Shown piece after piece: positions 19,228 through 29,445 of a stretch of DNA of 58,252 bases. Positions within the stretch are counted from its first letter, which is position 1; each line of letters begins with the position of its first letter. Source of the DNA: a bacterium (GTDB lineage: Bacteria > SZUA-79 > Acidulodesulfobacterales > Acidulodesulfobacteraceae); NCBI GenBank assembly GCA_021789605.1, contig JAJYJI010000007.1:1-58252 (forward strand), in the 5' to 3' direction. The notes beneath the pieces were generated by a model. The model worked only from the letters and a program-made list of their open reading frames with translations. It did no database searches and had not been told where the DNA came from. The translations under genes and the position numbers were made by a program.

Positions 19228-20473
19228 CAGGAGGAGGAACTAAATGTCCAAAGAGAAATTTGACAGATCTAAGCCTCATGTCAACATAGGAACGATAGGG
19301 CATGTTGACCACGGCAAAACAACGTTAACCGCCGCCATAACCAAGGTTCTTGCAAAAAAGGGACAGGCTACTTTTAAATCATACGACCAGATTGACAACG
19401 CTCCCGAAGAAAAAGAAAGGGGCATAACTATCGCCACGTCCCACGTCGAATATTCTACGGATAAAAGGCACTATGCCCACGTAGATTGTCCGGGACATGC
19501 CGACTACGTAAAGAATATGATAACCGGCGCGGCGCAGATGGACGGAGCCATACTCGTGGTTTCCGCCGCGGACGGTCCTATGCCGCAGACCAGAGAACAC
19601 ATACTCTTGGCCCGCCAGGTCGGAGTTCCTTATATAGTAGTATTTTTAAACAAGGTGGATATGGTTGACGACCCCGAACTTTTAGAGCTCGTCGAACTGG
19701 AAGTAAGAGAACTTTTAACCTCCTATAATTTTCCCGGGGATGCCGTTCCGGTAATAAAAGGTTCGGCGCTAAAAGCCTTAGAATCCGAATCCGATAACGA
19801 ATGGACCCAAAAAATAGTCGAACTTATGGACGCGGTCGACGAATATATACCCGTTCCCAAAAGAGACATAGACAAGCCTTTCCTTATGCCCGTCGAAGAC
19901 GTATTTTCCATATCCGGCAGAGGAACCGTCGCTACCGGCAGGGTGGAAAGAGGGGTAATAAAAGTAGGGGAGGAAGTGGAACTCGTAGGAATACTTCCCA
20001 CGTCCAAGACCGTAGTAACCGGCGTAGAAATGTTCAGAAAACTCCTTGACGAAGGCCGCGCCGGAGACAACATAGGCGTTCTTCTAAGAGGCAAAAAACG
20101 CGAAGAGATAGAAAGGGGCATGGTTTTAGCTAAACCGGGTTCGATAACTCCTCATAAAAAATTTAAAGTGGAAGCATACATTCTGACTAAGGAAGAAGGA
20201 GGACGCCACACCCCCTTCTTTAACGGCTACCGTCCCCAGTTCTATTTCAGGACTACCGACGTTACCGGAGTCTGCACCCTGCCCGAAGGCATAGAGATGG
20301 TAATGCCGGGCGACAACGTCGCGATGTCCGTAGAGCTTATTACCCCCATAGCCGCCGAAAAGGAACTGAGGTTTGCTATAAGAGAGGGCGGACATACCGT
20401 AGGCGCTGGAGTTATAACCGAGGTTATAGAGTAATTTAATAATTAAAATATGGAAACGGAAAAAGGGGTAATT
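19228..20473 (+). repeat. Copy 2 of an exact 1246-bp tuf duplication
   Basis: Identical to 2694-3939, including the Shine-Dalgarno region and 39 bases after the stop codon. Left of the block is the fusA tail and right of it the rpsJ leader, so the boundaries are sharp and both copies lie in unique flanks. Confidence 0.93.
19244..20434 (+). CDS. tuf: Elongation factor Tu (second copy)
   Basis: The 396-residue product is identical to the copy at 2710, with the same GTPase motifs and the same AGGAGGAGG site. This is the tufA position, after fusA and ahead of rpsJ. Two tuf genes at the ends of the rpo-rpl and str clusters are typical of proteobacteria, and they are usually kept identical by gene conversion. 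Confidence 0.99.
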   Translation: MSKEKFDRSKPHVNIGTIGHVDHGKTTLTAAITKVLAKKGQATFKSYDQIDNAPEEKERGITIATSHVEYSTDKRHYAHVDCPGHADYVKNMITGAAQMDGAILVVSAADGPMPQTREHILLARQVGVPYIVVFLNKVDMVDDPELLELVELEVRELLTSYNFPGDAVPVIKGSALKALESESDNEWTQKIVELMDAVDEYIPVPKRDIDKPFLMPVEDVFSISGRGTVATGRVERGVIKVGEEVELVGILPTSKTVVTGVEMFRKLLDEGRAGDNIGVLLRGKKREEIERGMVLAKPGSITPHKKFKVEAYILTKEEGGRHTPFFNGYRPQFYFRTTDVTGVCTLPEGIEMVMPGDNVAMSVELITPIAAEKELRFAIREGGHTVGAGVITEVIE

Positions 20474-20483
20474 TAAAATTAAG

Positions 20484-20795
20484 ATGGAAATTCAAAAGAT
20501 AAGGATTAGACTCAAGGCATACGACCACAGGTTGTTAGACCAGTCGGTTACTGAAATAGTAGAAACGGCAAAGCTGACGGGTTCCAAAATTAGCGGCCCT
20601 ATACCGTTGCCGACCAAGATAAACAAGTATTGCGTACTGCGCTCTCCCCATGTGGATAAAAAGTCAAGAGAGGAGTTTGAGATGAGGACGCATAAAAGAA
20701 TTATAGACTTGCTTGAGCCGAATCAGGCTACTATAGATGCGCTAATGAAATTGGATTTATCTTCGGGTATCGACGTAGATATCAAGCAGATTTAA
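20484..20795 (+). CDS. rpsJ: 30S ribosomal protein S10 (NusE)
   Basis: S10 is part of the 30S head and, as NusE, links NusG/NusB antitermination complexes to the ribosome. The 103 residues include [16 protein letters not shown] and [19 protein letters not shown]. It opens the S10 cluster, 49 bases after tuf, with no separate promoter that I can recognise. Confidence 0.98.
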   Translation: MEIQKIRIRLKAYDHRLLDQSVTEIVETAKLTGSKISGPIPLPTKINKYCVLRSPHVDKKSREEFEMRTHKRIIDLLEPNQATIDALMKLDLSSGIDVDIKQI

Positions 20796-20816
20796 TAAAA
20801 TGGTGGAGCCTTAATT

Positions 20817-21464
20817 ATGATAAAAGGATTAATCGGAAAAAAAATTGGAATGACGCAAATATTTAATGAAGACGGAATGATTGTCCCCGTTACAGTTATT
20901 AAAGCGGGACCATGCACTGTGGTCGGAAAAAAAATTAAACAAACCGATGGATACGACGCCGTGCAAATCGGGTTTGAAGAAGCAAAATCGTTTCGTTTAA
21001 GGAAGCCGATTCTCGGCCAATTTGCCAAAAATAATATATCTCCGTTAAAAGTATTGAAAGAATTCAGGGATTCGGACGCGGATAGTTTGAATATAGGCGA
21101 CACCGTAGACATTTCGATATTTAACGAGGTACAATCCGTTTCTATTAGCGGAACATCAAAAGGAAAGGGTTATCAGGGCGTGGTTAAAAGATGGGGTTTT
21201 GCAGGCGGAAAAGACACGCACGGTTCGATGTTTCATAGGGCTCCTGGTTCCATAGGACAGTCTTCATATCCGTCAAAAGTATTTAAAGGGTTAAAGTTGC
21301 CGGGACATATGGGAATGGATAAAAAAACGGTATTAAATTTAAAAGTCGTTAAGATTGATGCCGATGAAAATCTCATGTACGTTAAAGGAGCCGTTCCGGG
21401 AGCCAATAATAACATTATTTATATTTATGCGGCCGATAAATCGGGAAGAAAATTAAATAAATAA
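20817..21464 (+). CDS. rplC: 50S ribosomal protein L3
   Basis: L3 helps nucleate 50S assembly and reaches the peptidyl-transferase centre. The 215 residues begin [16 protein letters not shown]. The conserved loop [20 protein letters not shown] is followed by [20 protein letters not shown]. The Q in GSIGQ is the usual methylation site in relatives. GGAG stands before the ATG. Confidence 0.98.
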   Translation: MIKGLIGKKIGMTQIFNEDGMIVPVTVIKAGPCTVVGKKIKQTDGYDAVQIGFEEAKSFRLRKPILGQFAKNNISPLKVLKEFRDSDADSLNIGDTVDISIFNEVQSVSISGTSKGKGYQGVVKRWGFAGGKDTHGSMFHRAPGSIGQSSYPSKVFKGLKLPGHMGMDKKTVLNLKVVKIDADENLMYVKGAVPGANNNIIYIYAADKSGRKLNK

Positions 21465-21501
21465 CCTAATTCTATAAAATATAAACTAAGGATTCATTAT
21501 A

Positions 21502-22137
21502 ATGTCGGAAAACGCAAACGTATTAAACGTAAGTAACGAAAATGCAGGGAATATACCTTTAAATGAAGAAATATATTCCTATCCGGTTAAAGAGGCTTTA
21601 ATAAAAGAGTTTGTTTTATTGACTTTGTCCAATAAAAGACTCGGATTGGCATCTACGAAAAACAGAAAAATAGTTTCCGGAGGAGGAATTAAGCCATGGA
21701 AACAAAAAGGAACCGGAAGGGCGAGGGCGGGCTCTACGAGGTCGCCTATATGGAAAGGCGGCGGAACTATTTTTGGACCTACAAACGAAAGAAACTATAA
21801 AAAAGATATGCCAAAGAAAGCTAGGAAAGCCGCTCTTAAATCGGCTTTATCGTATCTCTTAAAAGGCCAGCGTATTATTTTTATACAGGATTTTGAACTG
21901 CCTGAAATTAAAACTAAGGAAATGAAAGCAATTTTTAATAATTTGGGCGTAAAAAAGGGACTTCTCGTATTGCCTACTTTAAACCCGGATGACAAAATCT
22001 TAAAATCGACCGGAAATCTCATGAATTATAAAGCTATTACCGTAAATATGCTTAGCATTATTGACTTGCTTAAGTATGAAAAAATATTGATTACGGTTAA
22101 AGCTAACGAAGAATTAGAGGGGAATCTTGCGCTATGA
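21502..22137 (+). CDS. rplD: 50S ribosomal protein L4
   Basis: L4 lines the exit tunnel and, in gammaproteobacteria, represses the S10 operon. The 211 residues include the tunnel loop KPWKQKGTGRARAGSTRSP and GGTIFGP. The first 20 residues are polar and poorly conserved. The stop overlaps the rplW start (ATGA). Confidence 0.97.
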   Translation: MSENANVLNVSNENAGNIPLNEEIYSYPVKEALIKEFVLLTLSNKRLGLASTKNRKIVSGGGIKPWKQKGTGRARAGSTRSPIWKGGGTIFGPTNERNYKKDMPKKARKAALKSALSYLLKGQRIIFIQDFELPEIKTKEMKAIFNNLGVKKGLLVLPTLNPDDKILKSTGNLMNYKAITVNMLSIIDLLKYEKILITVKANEELEGNLAL

Positions 22138-22421
22138 AAGAAATAAGCACCGCTATAGAAAAGGCGATACTTTCTGAAAAAAGTTTGAAAATCAGGGAAT
22201 TAACAAATATTTACGTTTTCAACGTAAATAAAGATGCGAATAAAAAAGACATTAAAGACGCCGTGGAAAAATATTTTAACGTCAAAGTAGAAGACGTAAA
22301 TACGATAATTACACGCGGCAAGTTTAGAAGGGCGGGGAAATATATCGGCAAATTACCTAACTTTAAAAAAGCGTATGTAAAGCTTAAAGAAGGGCAGAGG
22401 ATTTCTGTCCTGGAAGCATAA
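22134..22421 (+). CDS. rplW: 50S ribosomal protein L23
   Basis: L23 lies at the tunnel exit and is the docking site for trigger factor and SRP. The 95 residues contain AILSEKSLKI, YVFNVNKDANK and the loop region RGKFRRAGKYIGKLPNFKKA. It is translationally coupled to rplD by a 4-base overlap. Confidence 0.97.
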   Translation: MKEISTAIEKAILSEKSLKIRELTNIYVFNVNKDANKKDIKDAVEKYFNVKVEDVNTIITRGKFRRAGKYIGKLPNFKKAYVKLKEGQRISVLEA

Positions 22422-22439
22422 ACCGGGAGAAAATATAAA

Positions 22440-23267
22440 ATGCCATTAAAAAAATATAAACCTACGTCAAGCGCAAGAAGATTTCAAACCGTTTCCGATT
22501 TTTCGGAAATTACCCGCGATTTTCCCGAAAAGAGCCTTCTCGAGAAATATAAAAAGAACGCGGGCAGAAATAATTACGGCAGGATTACCACGAGGCATCA
22601 GGGCGGCGGGCATAAAAGAAGATATAGAGTTATCGATTTTAAAAGGGATAAAAGAGATGTTCCCGCGCGCGTAATAGAAATTGAATATGACCCCAACAGG
22701 TCGGCAAGGATTGCCCTGCTGAGTTATATAGACGGAGAAAAAAGGTATATTTTATGTCCTGCCGGCTTAAAAAAAGGCGACAGCGTTATATCGTCGGAGA
22801 AAGCCGACATTCAGCCGGGGAATTGTATTTCTTTGCTGAATATTCCGGTAGGAACCATGATTCACAATGTAGAAATGAAACCGAATGCCGGCGGAAAACT
22901 TGTTAGAAGCGCAGGGACTTATGCCGAACTTCTTGGCAGGGATGCCGGTTATGCCCAGATTAAAATGCCTTCGGGTGAATTCAGGGTAGTTCCAGAAAAT
23001 TGCTGCGCGACTATAGGCCAGATTGGAAATATAGAGCACGAGAACATAAGCGTTGGCAAGGCCGGAAGGTCAAGATGGCTGGGTATCAGACCGTCTGTCA
23101 GAGGCGTCGCTATGAATCCCATAGACCACCCGCACGGCGGCGGCGAAGGAAAAACATCGGGCGGCCGCCATCCGGTTACGCCGTGGGGGGTTCCTACTAA
23201 AGGCTATAAAACAAGAAAGAATAAACAAACCTCTAAATATATTATTTCAAGAAGAAAAGGCAGGTAA
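22440..23267 (+). CDS. rplB: 50S ribosomal protein L2
   Basis: L2 is required for subunit association and peptidyl-transferase function. The 275 residues are standard. Visible are [19 protein letters not shown] near the N-terminus, and [13 protein letters not shown], with its functionally critical histidine, near residue 225. It ends with [11 protein letters not shown]. Confidence 0.99.
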   Translation: MPLKKYKPTSSARRFQTVSDFSEITRDFPEKSLLEKYKKNAGRNNYGRITTRHQGGGHKRRYRVIDFKRDKRDVPARVIEIEYDPNRSARIALLSYIDGEKRYILCPAGLKKGDSVISSEKADIQPGNCISLLNIPVGTMIHNVEMKPNAGGKLVRSAGTYAELLGRDAGYAQIKMPSGEFRVVPENCCATIGQIGNIEHENISVGKAGRSRWLGIRPSVRGVAMNPIDHPHGGGEGKTSGGRHPVTPWGVPTKGYKTRKNKQTSKYIISRRKGR

Positions 23268-23309
23268 AGTCTTATAAAATATTAAACCAATAAATCAGGA
23301 GAATTTAAC

Positions 23310-23609
23310 TTGGCTAGGTCTATTAAAAAAGGTCCTTTTTCCGACAAGCAGCTTTTGGAAAAAGTTGAAAAAGCTTTCGATTCTAACGACAAGAAGATTA
23401 TAAAGACGTGGTCCAGAAGGTCCACAATAATTCCTCAAATGGTAGGATTTACTTTTGCCGTGCATAACGGAAAAAAATTTATACCCGTCTTTGTCAGCGA
23501 AAATATGGTCGGACATAAACTTGGAGAATTTAGCGCGACAAGGACTTTTACAATGCATTCCGGAGACAGAAAAGCCAAGGTTAAAACCGGCGGCGGTTCT
23601 TCAAAATAA
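23310..23609 (+). CDS. rpsS: 30S ribosomal protein S19
   Basis: S19 pairs with S13 in the 30S head. The 99 residues begin [15 protein letters not shown] from a TTG start (23310) with CAGGAG upstream. The core motif [13 protein letters not shown] is present. The C-terminus is a few residues longer than the usual 92-93. Confidence 0.98.
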   Translation: MARSIKKGPFSDKQLLEKVEKAFDSNDKKIIKTWSRRSTIIPQMVGFTFAVHNGKKFIPVFVSENMVGHKLGEFSATRTFTMHSGDRKAKVKTGGGSSK

Positions 23610-23626
23610 ATATAAAGGGGTAGAAA

Positions 23627-23959
23627 ATGGAGTTCAAAGCAGAAGCGAAATATATAAAGGTGTCTCCTCAAAAAGCAAGGTTGGTAGTTGACCTTGTCAG
23701 GGGGAAAAAGGTTTATGACGCTATTAATATCTTAAAATTCACGAAGAAAAAGTCCGCTCTTCCGGTATATAAGCTCTTAAAGTCCGCTTTAGCTAACGCA
23801 TCGGGAACGGGTAGGGTGGATATAGATAATTTATTTGTATCCAAAATAAACGTAGATATGTCTTTTTCTCTTAAACGGCTCATGCCTAAAGCTATGGGCA
23901 GAGGAGCAACCGTTAAAAAACGCATGAGCAATATTAAAATAGTACTGGAAGAAATTTAA
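23627..23959 (+). CDS. rplV: 50S ribosomal protein L22
   Basis: L22 lines the exit tunnel with L4. The 110 residues contain VSPQKARLVVDLVRGKKV and the beta-hairpin region near RLMPKAMGRGATVKKRMS. The gene starts 17 bases after rpsS with AGGGG ahead of the ATG. Confidence 0.98.
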   Translation: MEFKAEAKYIKVSPQKARLVVDLVRGKKVYDAINILKFTKKKSALPVYKLLKSALANASGTGRVDIDNLFVSKINVDMSFSLKRLMPKAMGRGATVKKRMSNIKIVLEEI

Positions 23960-23974
23960 AATCGGAGGTAGATT

Positions 23975-24610
23975 TTGGGGCAGAAAGTCAATCCAATAGG
24001 GCTTAGAATAGGAATCAACAAAACATGGGATTCGGGGTGGTATAACGACCGTAATTATGCAAAATTCTTACATGCGGATTTAAAGATTAGGGAATTTTTA
24101 AAGAAAAAGCTTTATTCGGCGGGAGTATCTAAAATTAGCATAGGCAGAAAAGCCGAAAAATTGATTATAGAGGTATTTGCCGCGAGACCCGGAATAATTT
24201 ACGGGAAAAAGGGTTCAACCGATTTCGAAAATATTAAAAATGAGATTGCCAAGATTAATAAAATAAAAAATAAAGATATCGATATAAATATAGTAGAAGT
24301 TAAAAAGCCGGAACTTGATTCGGTTCTGGTTGCAGAAGGCATCGCTTCACAGCTCGAAAAAAGGGTGGCTTTTAAAAGGGCTATGAAAAAAAGCGTTACT
24401 ATGGCATTGAAAAGCGGAGCAAAAGGCATAAAAATAACCTGCGGCGGCAGGCTTGCCGGAGCTGAAATCGCAAGAACCGAATGGTATCGCGAAGGAAGGG
24501 TTCCGCTGCATACTCTAAGGGCGGATATAGATTACGGCACCGCCGAAGCCAATACGACTTACGGAAAAATAGGCGTAAAAGTTTGGATTTACAAAAAGGA
24601 CGTCCTTTAA
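23975..24610 (+). CDS. rpsC: 30S ribosomal protein S3
   Basis: S3 forms the mRNA entry helicase site with S4 and S5. The 211 residues begin [19 protein letters not shown] type-II KH domain holds [10 protein letters not shown], and the C-terminal domain holds [19 protein letters not shown]. It starts at TTG (23975) behind ATCGGAGGT. Confidence 0.98.
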   Translation: MGQKVNPIGLRIGINKTWDSGWYNDRNYAKFLHADLKIREFLKKKLYSAGVSKISIGRKAEKLIIEVFAARPGIIYGKKGSTDFENIKNEIAKINKIKNKDIDINIVEVKKPELDSVLVAEGIASQLEKRVAFKRAMKKSVTMALKSGAKGIKITCGGRLAGAEIARTEWYREGRVPLHTLRADIDYGTAEANTTYGKIGVKVWIYKKDVL

Positions 24611-24672
24611 TTTATTCTTTGAATTAAAAAATAACGGTTAAAGTAATATTAAAGTTAAAAAGGTGAATAAAT

Positions 24673-25086
24673 ATGTTAATGCCCGCTAAAACAAAATATA
24701 GGAAGCAGATGAAAGGCAGAATGAGAGGAAAAGCCACTAGAGGCAATACCCTCGCATTCGGAGATTTCGGCTTAAAGGTTATGGAGTGCGGATACATTAC
24801 CGCAAGGCAGATAGAAGCCGCTAGAATTGCAATGACGAGGTTCGTTAAAAGGGGCGGAAAAGTCTGGATAAGAATATTTCCCGATAAGCCGATTACAAAA
24901 AAACCGGCAGAAACGAGAATGGGAAAAGGAAAAGGCAGCGTCGAGGAATGGGTATGCGTCGCAAGGCCCGGATTGGTTCTTTATGAAATGGAAGGAATAT
25001 CCAAAGAAATCGCCCGGGAAGCTTTAAGATTGGCGTCGCATAAATTGCCTCTTAAAACGATATTTATAGAGAGAGGAGAATTTTAA
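24673..25086 (+). CDS. rplP: 50S ribosomal protein L16
   Basis: L16 positions the A-site tRNA acceptor and 5S rRNA. The 137 residues begin [17 protein letters not shown]. The conserved block [16 protein letters not shown] appears here as [24 protein letters not shown] is upstream. It is followed 3 bases later by rpmC. Confidence 0.98.
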   Translation: MLMPAKTKYRKQMKGRMRGKATRGNTLAFGDFGLKVMECGYITARQIEAARIAMTRFVKRGGKVWIRIFPDKPITKKPAETRMGKGKGSVEEWVCVARPGLVLYEMEGISKEIAREALRLASHKLPLKTIFIERGEF

Positions 25087-25089
25087 TAT

Positions 25090-25290
25090 ATGAAATTTAA
25101 TGAATTAAACGCTATGAACGATAACGAACTTAAAGTTAAGGAATCGGATTTCAGAAAGGAAATCTTTAATCTTGCCATTCAAAAATCTTTGGGAACCTTG
25201 GAAAACTCAAGGCGGATTAGAACGGTTAAAAGGTATATCGCCAGAATAAAAACTATTTTAAACAGAAGAAAAAATGGGAGCTCATTATGA
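25090..25290 (+). CDS. rpmC: 50S ribosomal protein L29
   Basis: A 66-residue two-helix protein at the tunnel exit. It starts MKFNELNAMNDNELKVKESD, a typical L29 opening, and ends in a basic stretch with the TVKRYIARIKTIL motif. It overlaps rpsQ by 4 bases. Confidence 0.95.
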   Translation: MKFNELNAMNDNELKVKESDFRKEIFNLAIQKSLGTLENSRRIRTVKRYIARIKTILNRRKNGSSL

Positions 25291-25517
25291 AAAAAACATA
25301 TACCGGCATAGTTACGTCGGATAAAATGGATAAAACTATCGTTGCCGAGGTATCCGATATAATAAAGCATCCTGTTTATAAAAAATATGTAAAAAAAGTT
25401 AAAAAATTTAAGATTCATGACGAGAAAAATATAGCTCATGTAGGAGATAAAGTTTTATTTGTAGAAACGCGTCCTTTATCTAAAGAAAAAAGATGGAATT
25501 TAGAAAAAGTTTTTTAA
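25287..25517 (+). CDS. rpsQ: 30S ribosomal protein S17
   Basis: S17 is a primary 16S rRNA binder. The 76-residue OB-fold protein contains [18 protein letters not shown] and the end KRWNLEKVF. It is coupled to rpmC through ATGA and followed by rplN. Confidence 0.97.
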   Translation: MKKTYTGIVTSDKMDKTIVAEVSDIIKHPVYKKYVKKVKKFKIHDEKNIAHVGDKVLFVETRPLSKEKRWNLEKVF

Positions 25518-25545
25518 TGCAATTAAATATTATGAGGCTATAACA

Positions 25546-25914
25546 ATGATTCAAATGCAAACGGTTCTAAAATCCGCCGATAATTCAGGCGCAAAGAAGC
25601 TTATGTGCATTAAGGTTCTTGGAGGCTCAAAGCGCAAATATGCCGGCATAGGAGACATAATAGTCGTTTCTATAAAAGAAGCGATTCCAAATTCTAAGGT
25701 TAAAAAAGGCGATGTTTCGAAAGCGGTTATCGTTAGAACCGTAAAAGAGGTTAAACGTCCCGACGGAAGCTATATAAGATTCGATAATAATTCCGCCGTA
25801 TTGATAAACAATCAGAACGAACCTATCGGAACCCGCATTTTCGGTCCCGTGGCAAGAGAGTTGAGGGCAAAAAAATTTATGAGAATTATATCATTAGCGC
25901 CAGAGGTTTTATAA
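25546..25914 (+). CDS. rplN: 50S ribosomal protein L14
   Basis: L14 sits at the subunit interface and binds the silencing factor RsfS. The 122 residues begin [19 protein letters not shown] and include [13 protein letters not shown] and the end [10 protein letters not shown]-like IISLAPEVL. It reaches to one base before rplX. Confidence 0.98.
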   Translation: MIQMQTVLKSADNSGAKKLMCIKVLGGSKRKYAGIGDIIVVSIKEAIPNSKVKKGDVSKAVIVRTVKEVKRPDGSYIRFDNNSAVLINNQNEPIGTRIFGPVARELRAKKFMRIISLAPEVL

Positions 25915-25915
25915 A

Positions 25916-26230
25916 ATGACTATAAAATTAAAAAAGAACGATAACGTAATGGTTTTGGCAGGCAAAGAAAAAGGAAAATCCGGAAAGATTATTCGCGTTG
26001 ACAGAGAAAAGAACAGGGTATATATCCAAAAAGTCAATATGATTAAAAGGCATATTAAGCCAAGAAGCGCGCAAGAACCCGGCGGCATAATAGACAAAGA
26101 AGGCCCCGTAAATATTTCGAATGTAGGCCTATATTGTCCTAAATGCAAAAAAGCCGTTAAGTTTTTGGTTAATATCGATAAAAACGGAAAAAAAGTAAGG
26201 CTTTGCAAGAAATGCGGGGCCGAAGTTTAA
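25916..26230 (+). CDS. rplX: 50S ribosomal protein L24
   Basis: L24 is an assembly initiator with a KOW domain, here [20 protein letters not shown]. The 104 residues end with two CxxC pairs (CPKC and CKKC) typical of bacterial L24 carrying a zinc-ribbon-like tail. It lies 1 base after rplN and 17 bases before rplE. Confidence 0.97.
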   Translation: MTIKLKKNDNVMVLAGKEKGKSGKIIRVDREKNRVYIQKVNMIKRHIKPRSAQEPGGIIDKEGPVNISNVGLYCPKCKKAVKFLVNIDKNGKKVRLCKKCGAEV

Positions 26231-26247
26231 TTTTGGAGGAATTAAAA

Positions 26248-26790
26248 TTGACTGCAAGATATAAAGAAATTTATAAAAAAGACGTTGTTCCCAAATTAAT
26301 AAAAGAGATGGGCTATAAAAATATACATCAGATACCCAAACTGGAGAAGATAGTCATCAATATGGGTCTAGGAGAAGCGACTTCTAATTCAAAAATAATC
26401 GAACAGTCGGTAGCCGAACTGTCTAAAATTGCCGGTCAAAAACCCGTGGTTTCAAAGGCTAAAAAGTCTATCGCGGCTTTTAAGTTAAAAGAAAATCAGG
26501 AAATAGGCTGTTTTGTCACGTTAAGAAGCGATAGGATGTATGATTTTTTCGATAAGCTTATAAACGTGTCTCTTCCAAGAGTTAGAGATTTTAAGGGGGT
26601 TTCCAGGAAAGCATTCGACGGCCGCGGCAACTATACCTTAGGCGTAAGGGAGCAGGTGATTTTTCCCGAAATAAGTTATGAACTTATTGAAAAGATTAAA
26701 GGAATGAACATAACGATAGTAACATCGGCTAATAATAACGAAGACGGATATAAACTTTTAAAAAGTTTTAATTTTCCCTTTAGAAATTAG
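26248..26790 (+). CDS. rplE: 50S ribosomal protein L5
   Basis: L5 binds 5S rRNA in the central protuberance. I place the start at the TTG at 26248, preceded by TTGGAGGA at 7 bases, giving 180 residues from [15 protein letters not shown], the normal length. The frame is open to 26203, but that part overlaps the end of rplX. The motif [16 protein letters not shown] and the C-terminal FNFPFRN are diagnostic. Confidence 0.96.
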   Translation: MTARYKEIYKKDVVPKLIKEMGYKNIHQIPKLEKIVINMGLGEATSNSKIIEQSVAELSKIAGQKPVVSKAKKSIAAFKLKENQEIGCFVTLRSDRMYDFFDKLINVSLPRVRDFKGVSRKAFDGRGNYTLGVREQVIFPEISYELIEKIKGMNITIVTSANNNEDGYKLLKSFNFPFRN

Positions 26791-26802
26791 GAGATTAGGC
26801 AT

Positions 26803-26988
26803 ATGGCAAAAAAGTCTATGATAATTAAAGCAATTAGGAATCCGAAGTTTAAAGTCAGGGCGCACAACAGATGTCCTATTTGCGGAAGGCCCCGCGGCTA
26901 TTACAGAAAATTCGATATGTGCAGAATTTGCTTCAGGACTTATTCGAGCAAAGGGCTTATTCCCGGAGTTACAAAATCAAGCTGGTAA
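26803..26988 (+). CDS. rpsN: 30S ribosomal protein S14 (zinc-binding short form)
   Basis: A 61-residue S14 with C24/C27 and C40/C43 in the arrangement [20 protein letters not shown]. This is the C+ type that needs zinc, not the 100-residue form of enteric bacteria. It ends PGVTKSSW as usual. GGAGATTAGG precedes the ATG. Confidence 0.98.
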   Translation: MAKKSMIIKAIRNPKFKVRAHNRCPICGRPRGYYRKFDMCRICFRTYSSKGLIPGVTKSSW

Positions 26989-27040
26989 TAAAGAAATAAT
27001 TTATTTATTTAATATATTTAAGCGAGGATAAAAAGAAAAG

Positions 27041-27439
27041 ATGACTTATCCGATTTCAGATATGATTATTAGAATAAAAAACGCGTATAAAGCGGGCAAA
27101 GAAAAAGTAAGCATGCCTTATTCAGGGTTAAAGGAAAATATTTGCGGAATATTAAAAAGGGAAGGATTCATAGAAGATTATTCCATCGAAAATGCCGACG
27201 TCGTTTCAACCAAAAACATCGATATAAAACTTGCATATTTTGAAAGCAAAAAACCCACTATAATTGACATAAAGACCACAAGCACTCCCGGAATAAGGTT
27301 TTATAAGAAAGCTAAAGATATCAGGCCGTTTAAAAACGGTTTAGGAATGGAAATTTTTTCGACTTCTTCGGGAATCTTATCGGATGTCGAATGTAAAGAA
27401 AAGAAAATCGGCGGACTTTCATTAATAAAAGTTTTTTAA
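27041..27439 (+). CDS. rpsH: 30S ribosomal protein S8
   Basis: S8 binds the central domain of 16S rRNA and, in some bacteria, represses the spc operon. The 132 residues include PISDMIIRIKNAY and the C-terminal block GLGMEIFSTSSGILSDVECKE with the STSSG motif. It follows rpsN after about 50 bases. Confidence 0.98.
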   Translation: MTYPISDMIIRIKNAYKAGKEKVSMPYSGLKENICGILKREGFIEDYSIENADVVSTKNIDIKLAYFESKKPTIIDIKTTSTPGIRFYKKAKDIRPFKNGLGMEIFSTSSGILSDVECKEKKIGGLSLIKVF

Positions 27440-27467
27440 CATATTAAAAAATAAAAGGTAACGATAA

Positions 27468-28007
27468 ATGTCGAGAATAGGTAAAAAACCGGTAGAAATT
27501 CCAAAAGGCGTTAAAGTCAAACTGAACGGAGATATTCTTACTTCATCTGGCTCTTTGGGAAAAATATCGAAAAAAATTCCTGAAGGAATAATTATTGATT
27601 TAACTGACTCCCTTATTTACGTAAAATTGAAAGACAACAATCCCGATTTTGAAAAATATACGGGTTTGACGAGAACTATCGTCGCCAATGCGGTTAACGG
27701 CGTAGCGCAGGGATTTTCAAAAGACCTGGAGATTATCGGGGTGGGATACAAAGCAGAAGTAAAAAATAGAAATCTCATATTAAACTTGGGTTTTTCGCAT
27801 CAGGTCAATTTTATAATTCCCGAAGGCATCAATATCGCCGTCGATAAAAACACGCTGCTTAAAATTTCAGGCTACGATAAAGAGCTCGTCGGACTTGTCG
27901 CATCACGCATAAGAGGCTTAAGAAAACCAGAGCCTTACAAGGGTAAGGGGATTAAATATTCGAATGAAGTTATAAGACGCAAAGTCGGCAAAGCTTCCGG
28001 AAAATAA
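27468..28007 (+). CDS. rplF: 50S ribosomal protein L6
   Basis: L6 lies near the GTPase centre. The 179 residues begin MSRIGKKPVEIPKGVKVKL and include the C-terminal signature KPEPYKGKGIKY followed by RRKVGKASGK. Two L6 repeats are apparent (about 1-80 and 85-165). Confidence 0.98.
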   Translation: MSRIGKKPVEIPKGVKVKLNGDILTSSGSLGKISKKIPEGIIIDLTDSLIYVKLKDNNPDFEKYTGLTRTIVANAVNGVAQGFSKDLEIIGVGYKAEVKNRNLILNLGFSHQVNFIIPEGINIAVDKNTLLKISGYDKELVGLVASRIRGLRKPEPYKGKGIKYSNEVIRRKVGKASGK

Positions 28008-28035
28008 AAATTTTGATTAAAAAAAGGAATTGTTT

Positions 28036-28392
28036 ATGAAAAATAAAATCGAAAAAAGGCTGCGCAGGAAGGCGCACATAAAAAAGATTATGAAAAATAA
28101 CGTTAAGCCTAGGATGTGCGTGTTTAAAAGTTTAAACAATATATACGTCCAGGTATTTTCGTCAGATAATAATGTACTTGTGCAGGCGTCTTCCCTTTCT
28201 AAAGATATGAGGGAAAAAATTAAAGGACATAAAGGAAATATAGAAGCCGCAAAAATCGTAGGAAAGGAAATAGCCGAGCAGTGCAAAAACAAATCAATAA
28301 TCGATGTTGCGTTCGATAGAAATGGATATATTTACCATGGAAGGGTTAAAGCGTTAGCCGACGCCGCGCGTGAAAACGGTTTAAATTTTTAA
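28036..28392 (+). CDS. rplR: 50S ribosomal protein L18
   Basis: L18 binds 5S rRNA with L5. I use the ATG at 28036, 6 bases after AAAAGGAA; a TTG two codons upstream would sit on the Shine-Dalgarno. The 118 residues contain [18 protein letters not shown] and the end [14 protein letters not shown] 93-base gap with hairpins separates it from rpsE. Confidence 0.96.
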   Translation: MKNKIEKRLRRKAHIKKIMKNNVKPRMCVFKSLNNIYVQVFSSDNNVLVQASSLSKDMREKIKGHKGNIEAAKIVGKEIAEQCKNKSIIDVAFDRNGYIYHGRVKALADAARENGLNF

Positions 28393-28404
28393 ATCGACAT
28401 ATGC

Positions 28405-28464
28405 TATTCCGAATGGAATACATATTTTCTCTTTAAAAGTTATAAACGCTTAATTAAAGAGAAA
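28405..28464 (+). promoter_or_regulatory. Two hairpins in the rplR-rpsE gap
   Basis: The first is TATTCC/GGAATA (28405-28410 with 28415-28420) around a GAAT loop. The second has perfect 11-base arms TTTCTCTTTAA (28426-28436) and TTAAAGAGAAA (28454-28464) around a 17-base loop. The second arm ends about 10 bases before the rpsE Shine-Dalgarno GAGGAGG. No T-run follows, so an mRNA control or processing element is more likely than a terminator. Confidence 0.55.
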
Positions 28465-28485
28465 TATAAATACGAGGAGGATAAT

Positions 28486-28971
28486 TTGGACAAATTAAAA
28501 GTTGAAGATTTAAATATTAAAGATAAAGTTATTCATATTTCAAGGGTCGCAAAAGTGGTCAAGGGCGGAAGGAGATTTGGTTTCTCTGCATTGGTAGTAG
28601 CCGGAGACCCCGATTCCAATTTTGTCGGCATAGGCTTGGGCAAAGCTAAAGAAGTGCCGGAAGCGATAAGGAAAGGCACAGAACAGGCAAAAAAAAATTT
28701 GATGAGGGTTAAAGTTCATAAAAATACTATCCCTCACGAACAATATGGCAAAAGCGGCGCCGGTTACGTGTTTATGAAGCCTGCCCCAGAGGGAACGGGA
28801 ATAATCGCCGGCGGCGCCATGAGGGCGATATTCGAACTTTCCGGCGTAAGGAATGTCTACGCCAAGTCCATAGGCTCTTCAAATCCGCATAACGTCGCAA
28901 ATGCTACTTTGAAATGTATTTCGTCATTTTTCTATAAGGGAGAACTGGTAAAAAGAAGGAAAAAATCGTAA
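28486..28971 (+). CDS. rpsE: 30S ribosomal protein S5
   Basis: S5 acts in decoding accuracy and mRNA entry. The 161 residues contain [22 protein letters not shown], the N-terminal double-stranded-RNA-binding-like domain, and the domain 2 motif [19 protein letters not shown]. Translation starts at TTG (28486) after a strong GAGGAGG. rpmD (L30), usually next in order, is absent, and rplO follows instead. Confidence 0.97.
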   Translation: MDKLKVEDLNIKDKVIHISRVAKVVKGGRRFGFSALVVAGDPDSNFVGIGLGKAKEVPEAIRKGTEQAKKNLMRVKVHKNTIPHEQYGKSGAGYVFMKPAPEGTGIIAGGAMRAIFELSGVRNVYAKSIGSSNPHNVANATLKCISSFFYKGELVKRRKKS

Positions 28972-29008
28972 TCAAATAATTATTTTAAGAGCAGGGGATT
29001 GTAAATAA

Positions 29009-29443
29009 ATGATTAATTTAAGCGAATTCGGAAAACACAATAATAAAAAAATTAAAAGGCTGGGAAGAGGCGCAGGGTCAGGCCACGGACAGACGTCCGG
29101 AAAAGGAAACAAAGGCCAGAACGCAAGGGCCGGCGGCGGAGTGAGGCCGGGATTTGAAGGCGGACAAATGCCTTACATCAGAAGGGTTCCCAAAAGAGGC
29201 TTCAATAATCCCCTTAGAGAGCATATGGCGATTATTAATTTTACCTCTTTAGAAAATTTAAAAAGCGAAGACATAGATATAGATATTTTGAAGCTGAACG
29301 GAATTTTAAAGAATAAAGAGAATAAATATAAATTATTGGGCTCAGGCGAAATCGACAGGAAAATTAACGTTGTCTGCAATAAGATATCTAAGAGCGCTAA
29401 AGAAAAAATTGAAAAGAACGGCGGAACTGTAAGGATAATATAA
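29009..29443 (+). CDS. rplO: 50S ribosomal protein L15
   Basis: L15 is a late assembly protein with a glycine-rich extended N-terminus. The 144 residues show KRLGRGAGSGHGQTSGKG and GFEGGQMPYIRRVPKRGF. The stop is 2 bases before secY, so the two are probably translated together. Confidence 0.97.
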   Translation: MINLSEFGKHNNKKIKRLGRGAGSGHGQTSGKGNKGQNARAGGGVRPGFEGGQMPYIRRVPKRGFNNPLREHMAIINFTSLENLKSEDIDIDILKLNGILKNKENKYKLLGSGEIDRKINVVCNKISKSAKEKIEKNGGTVRII

Positions 29444-29445
29444 TA

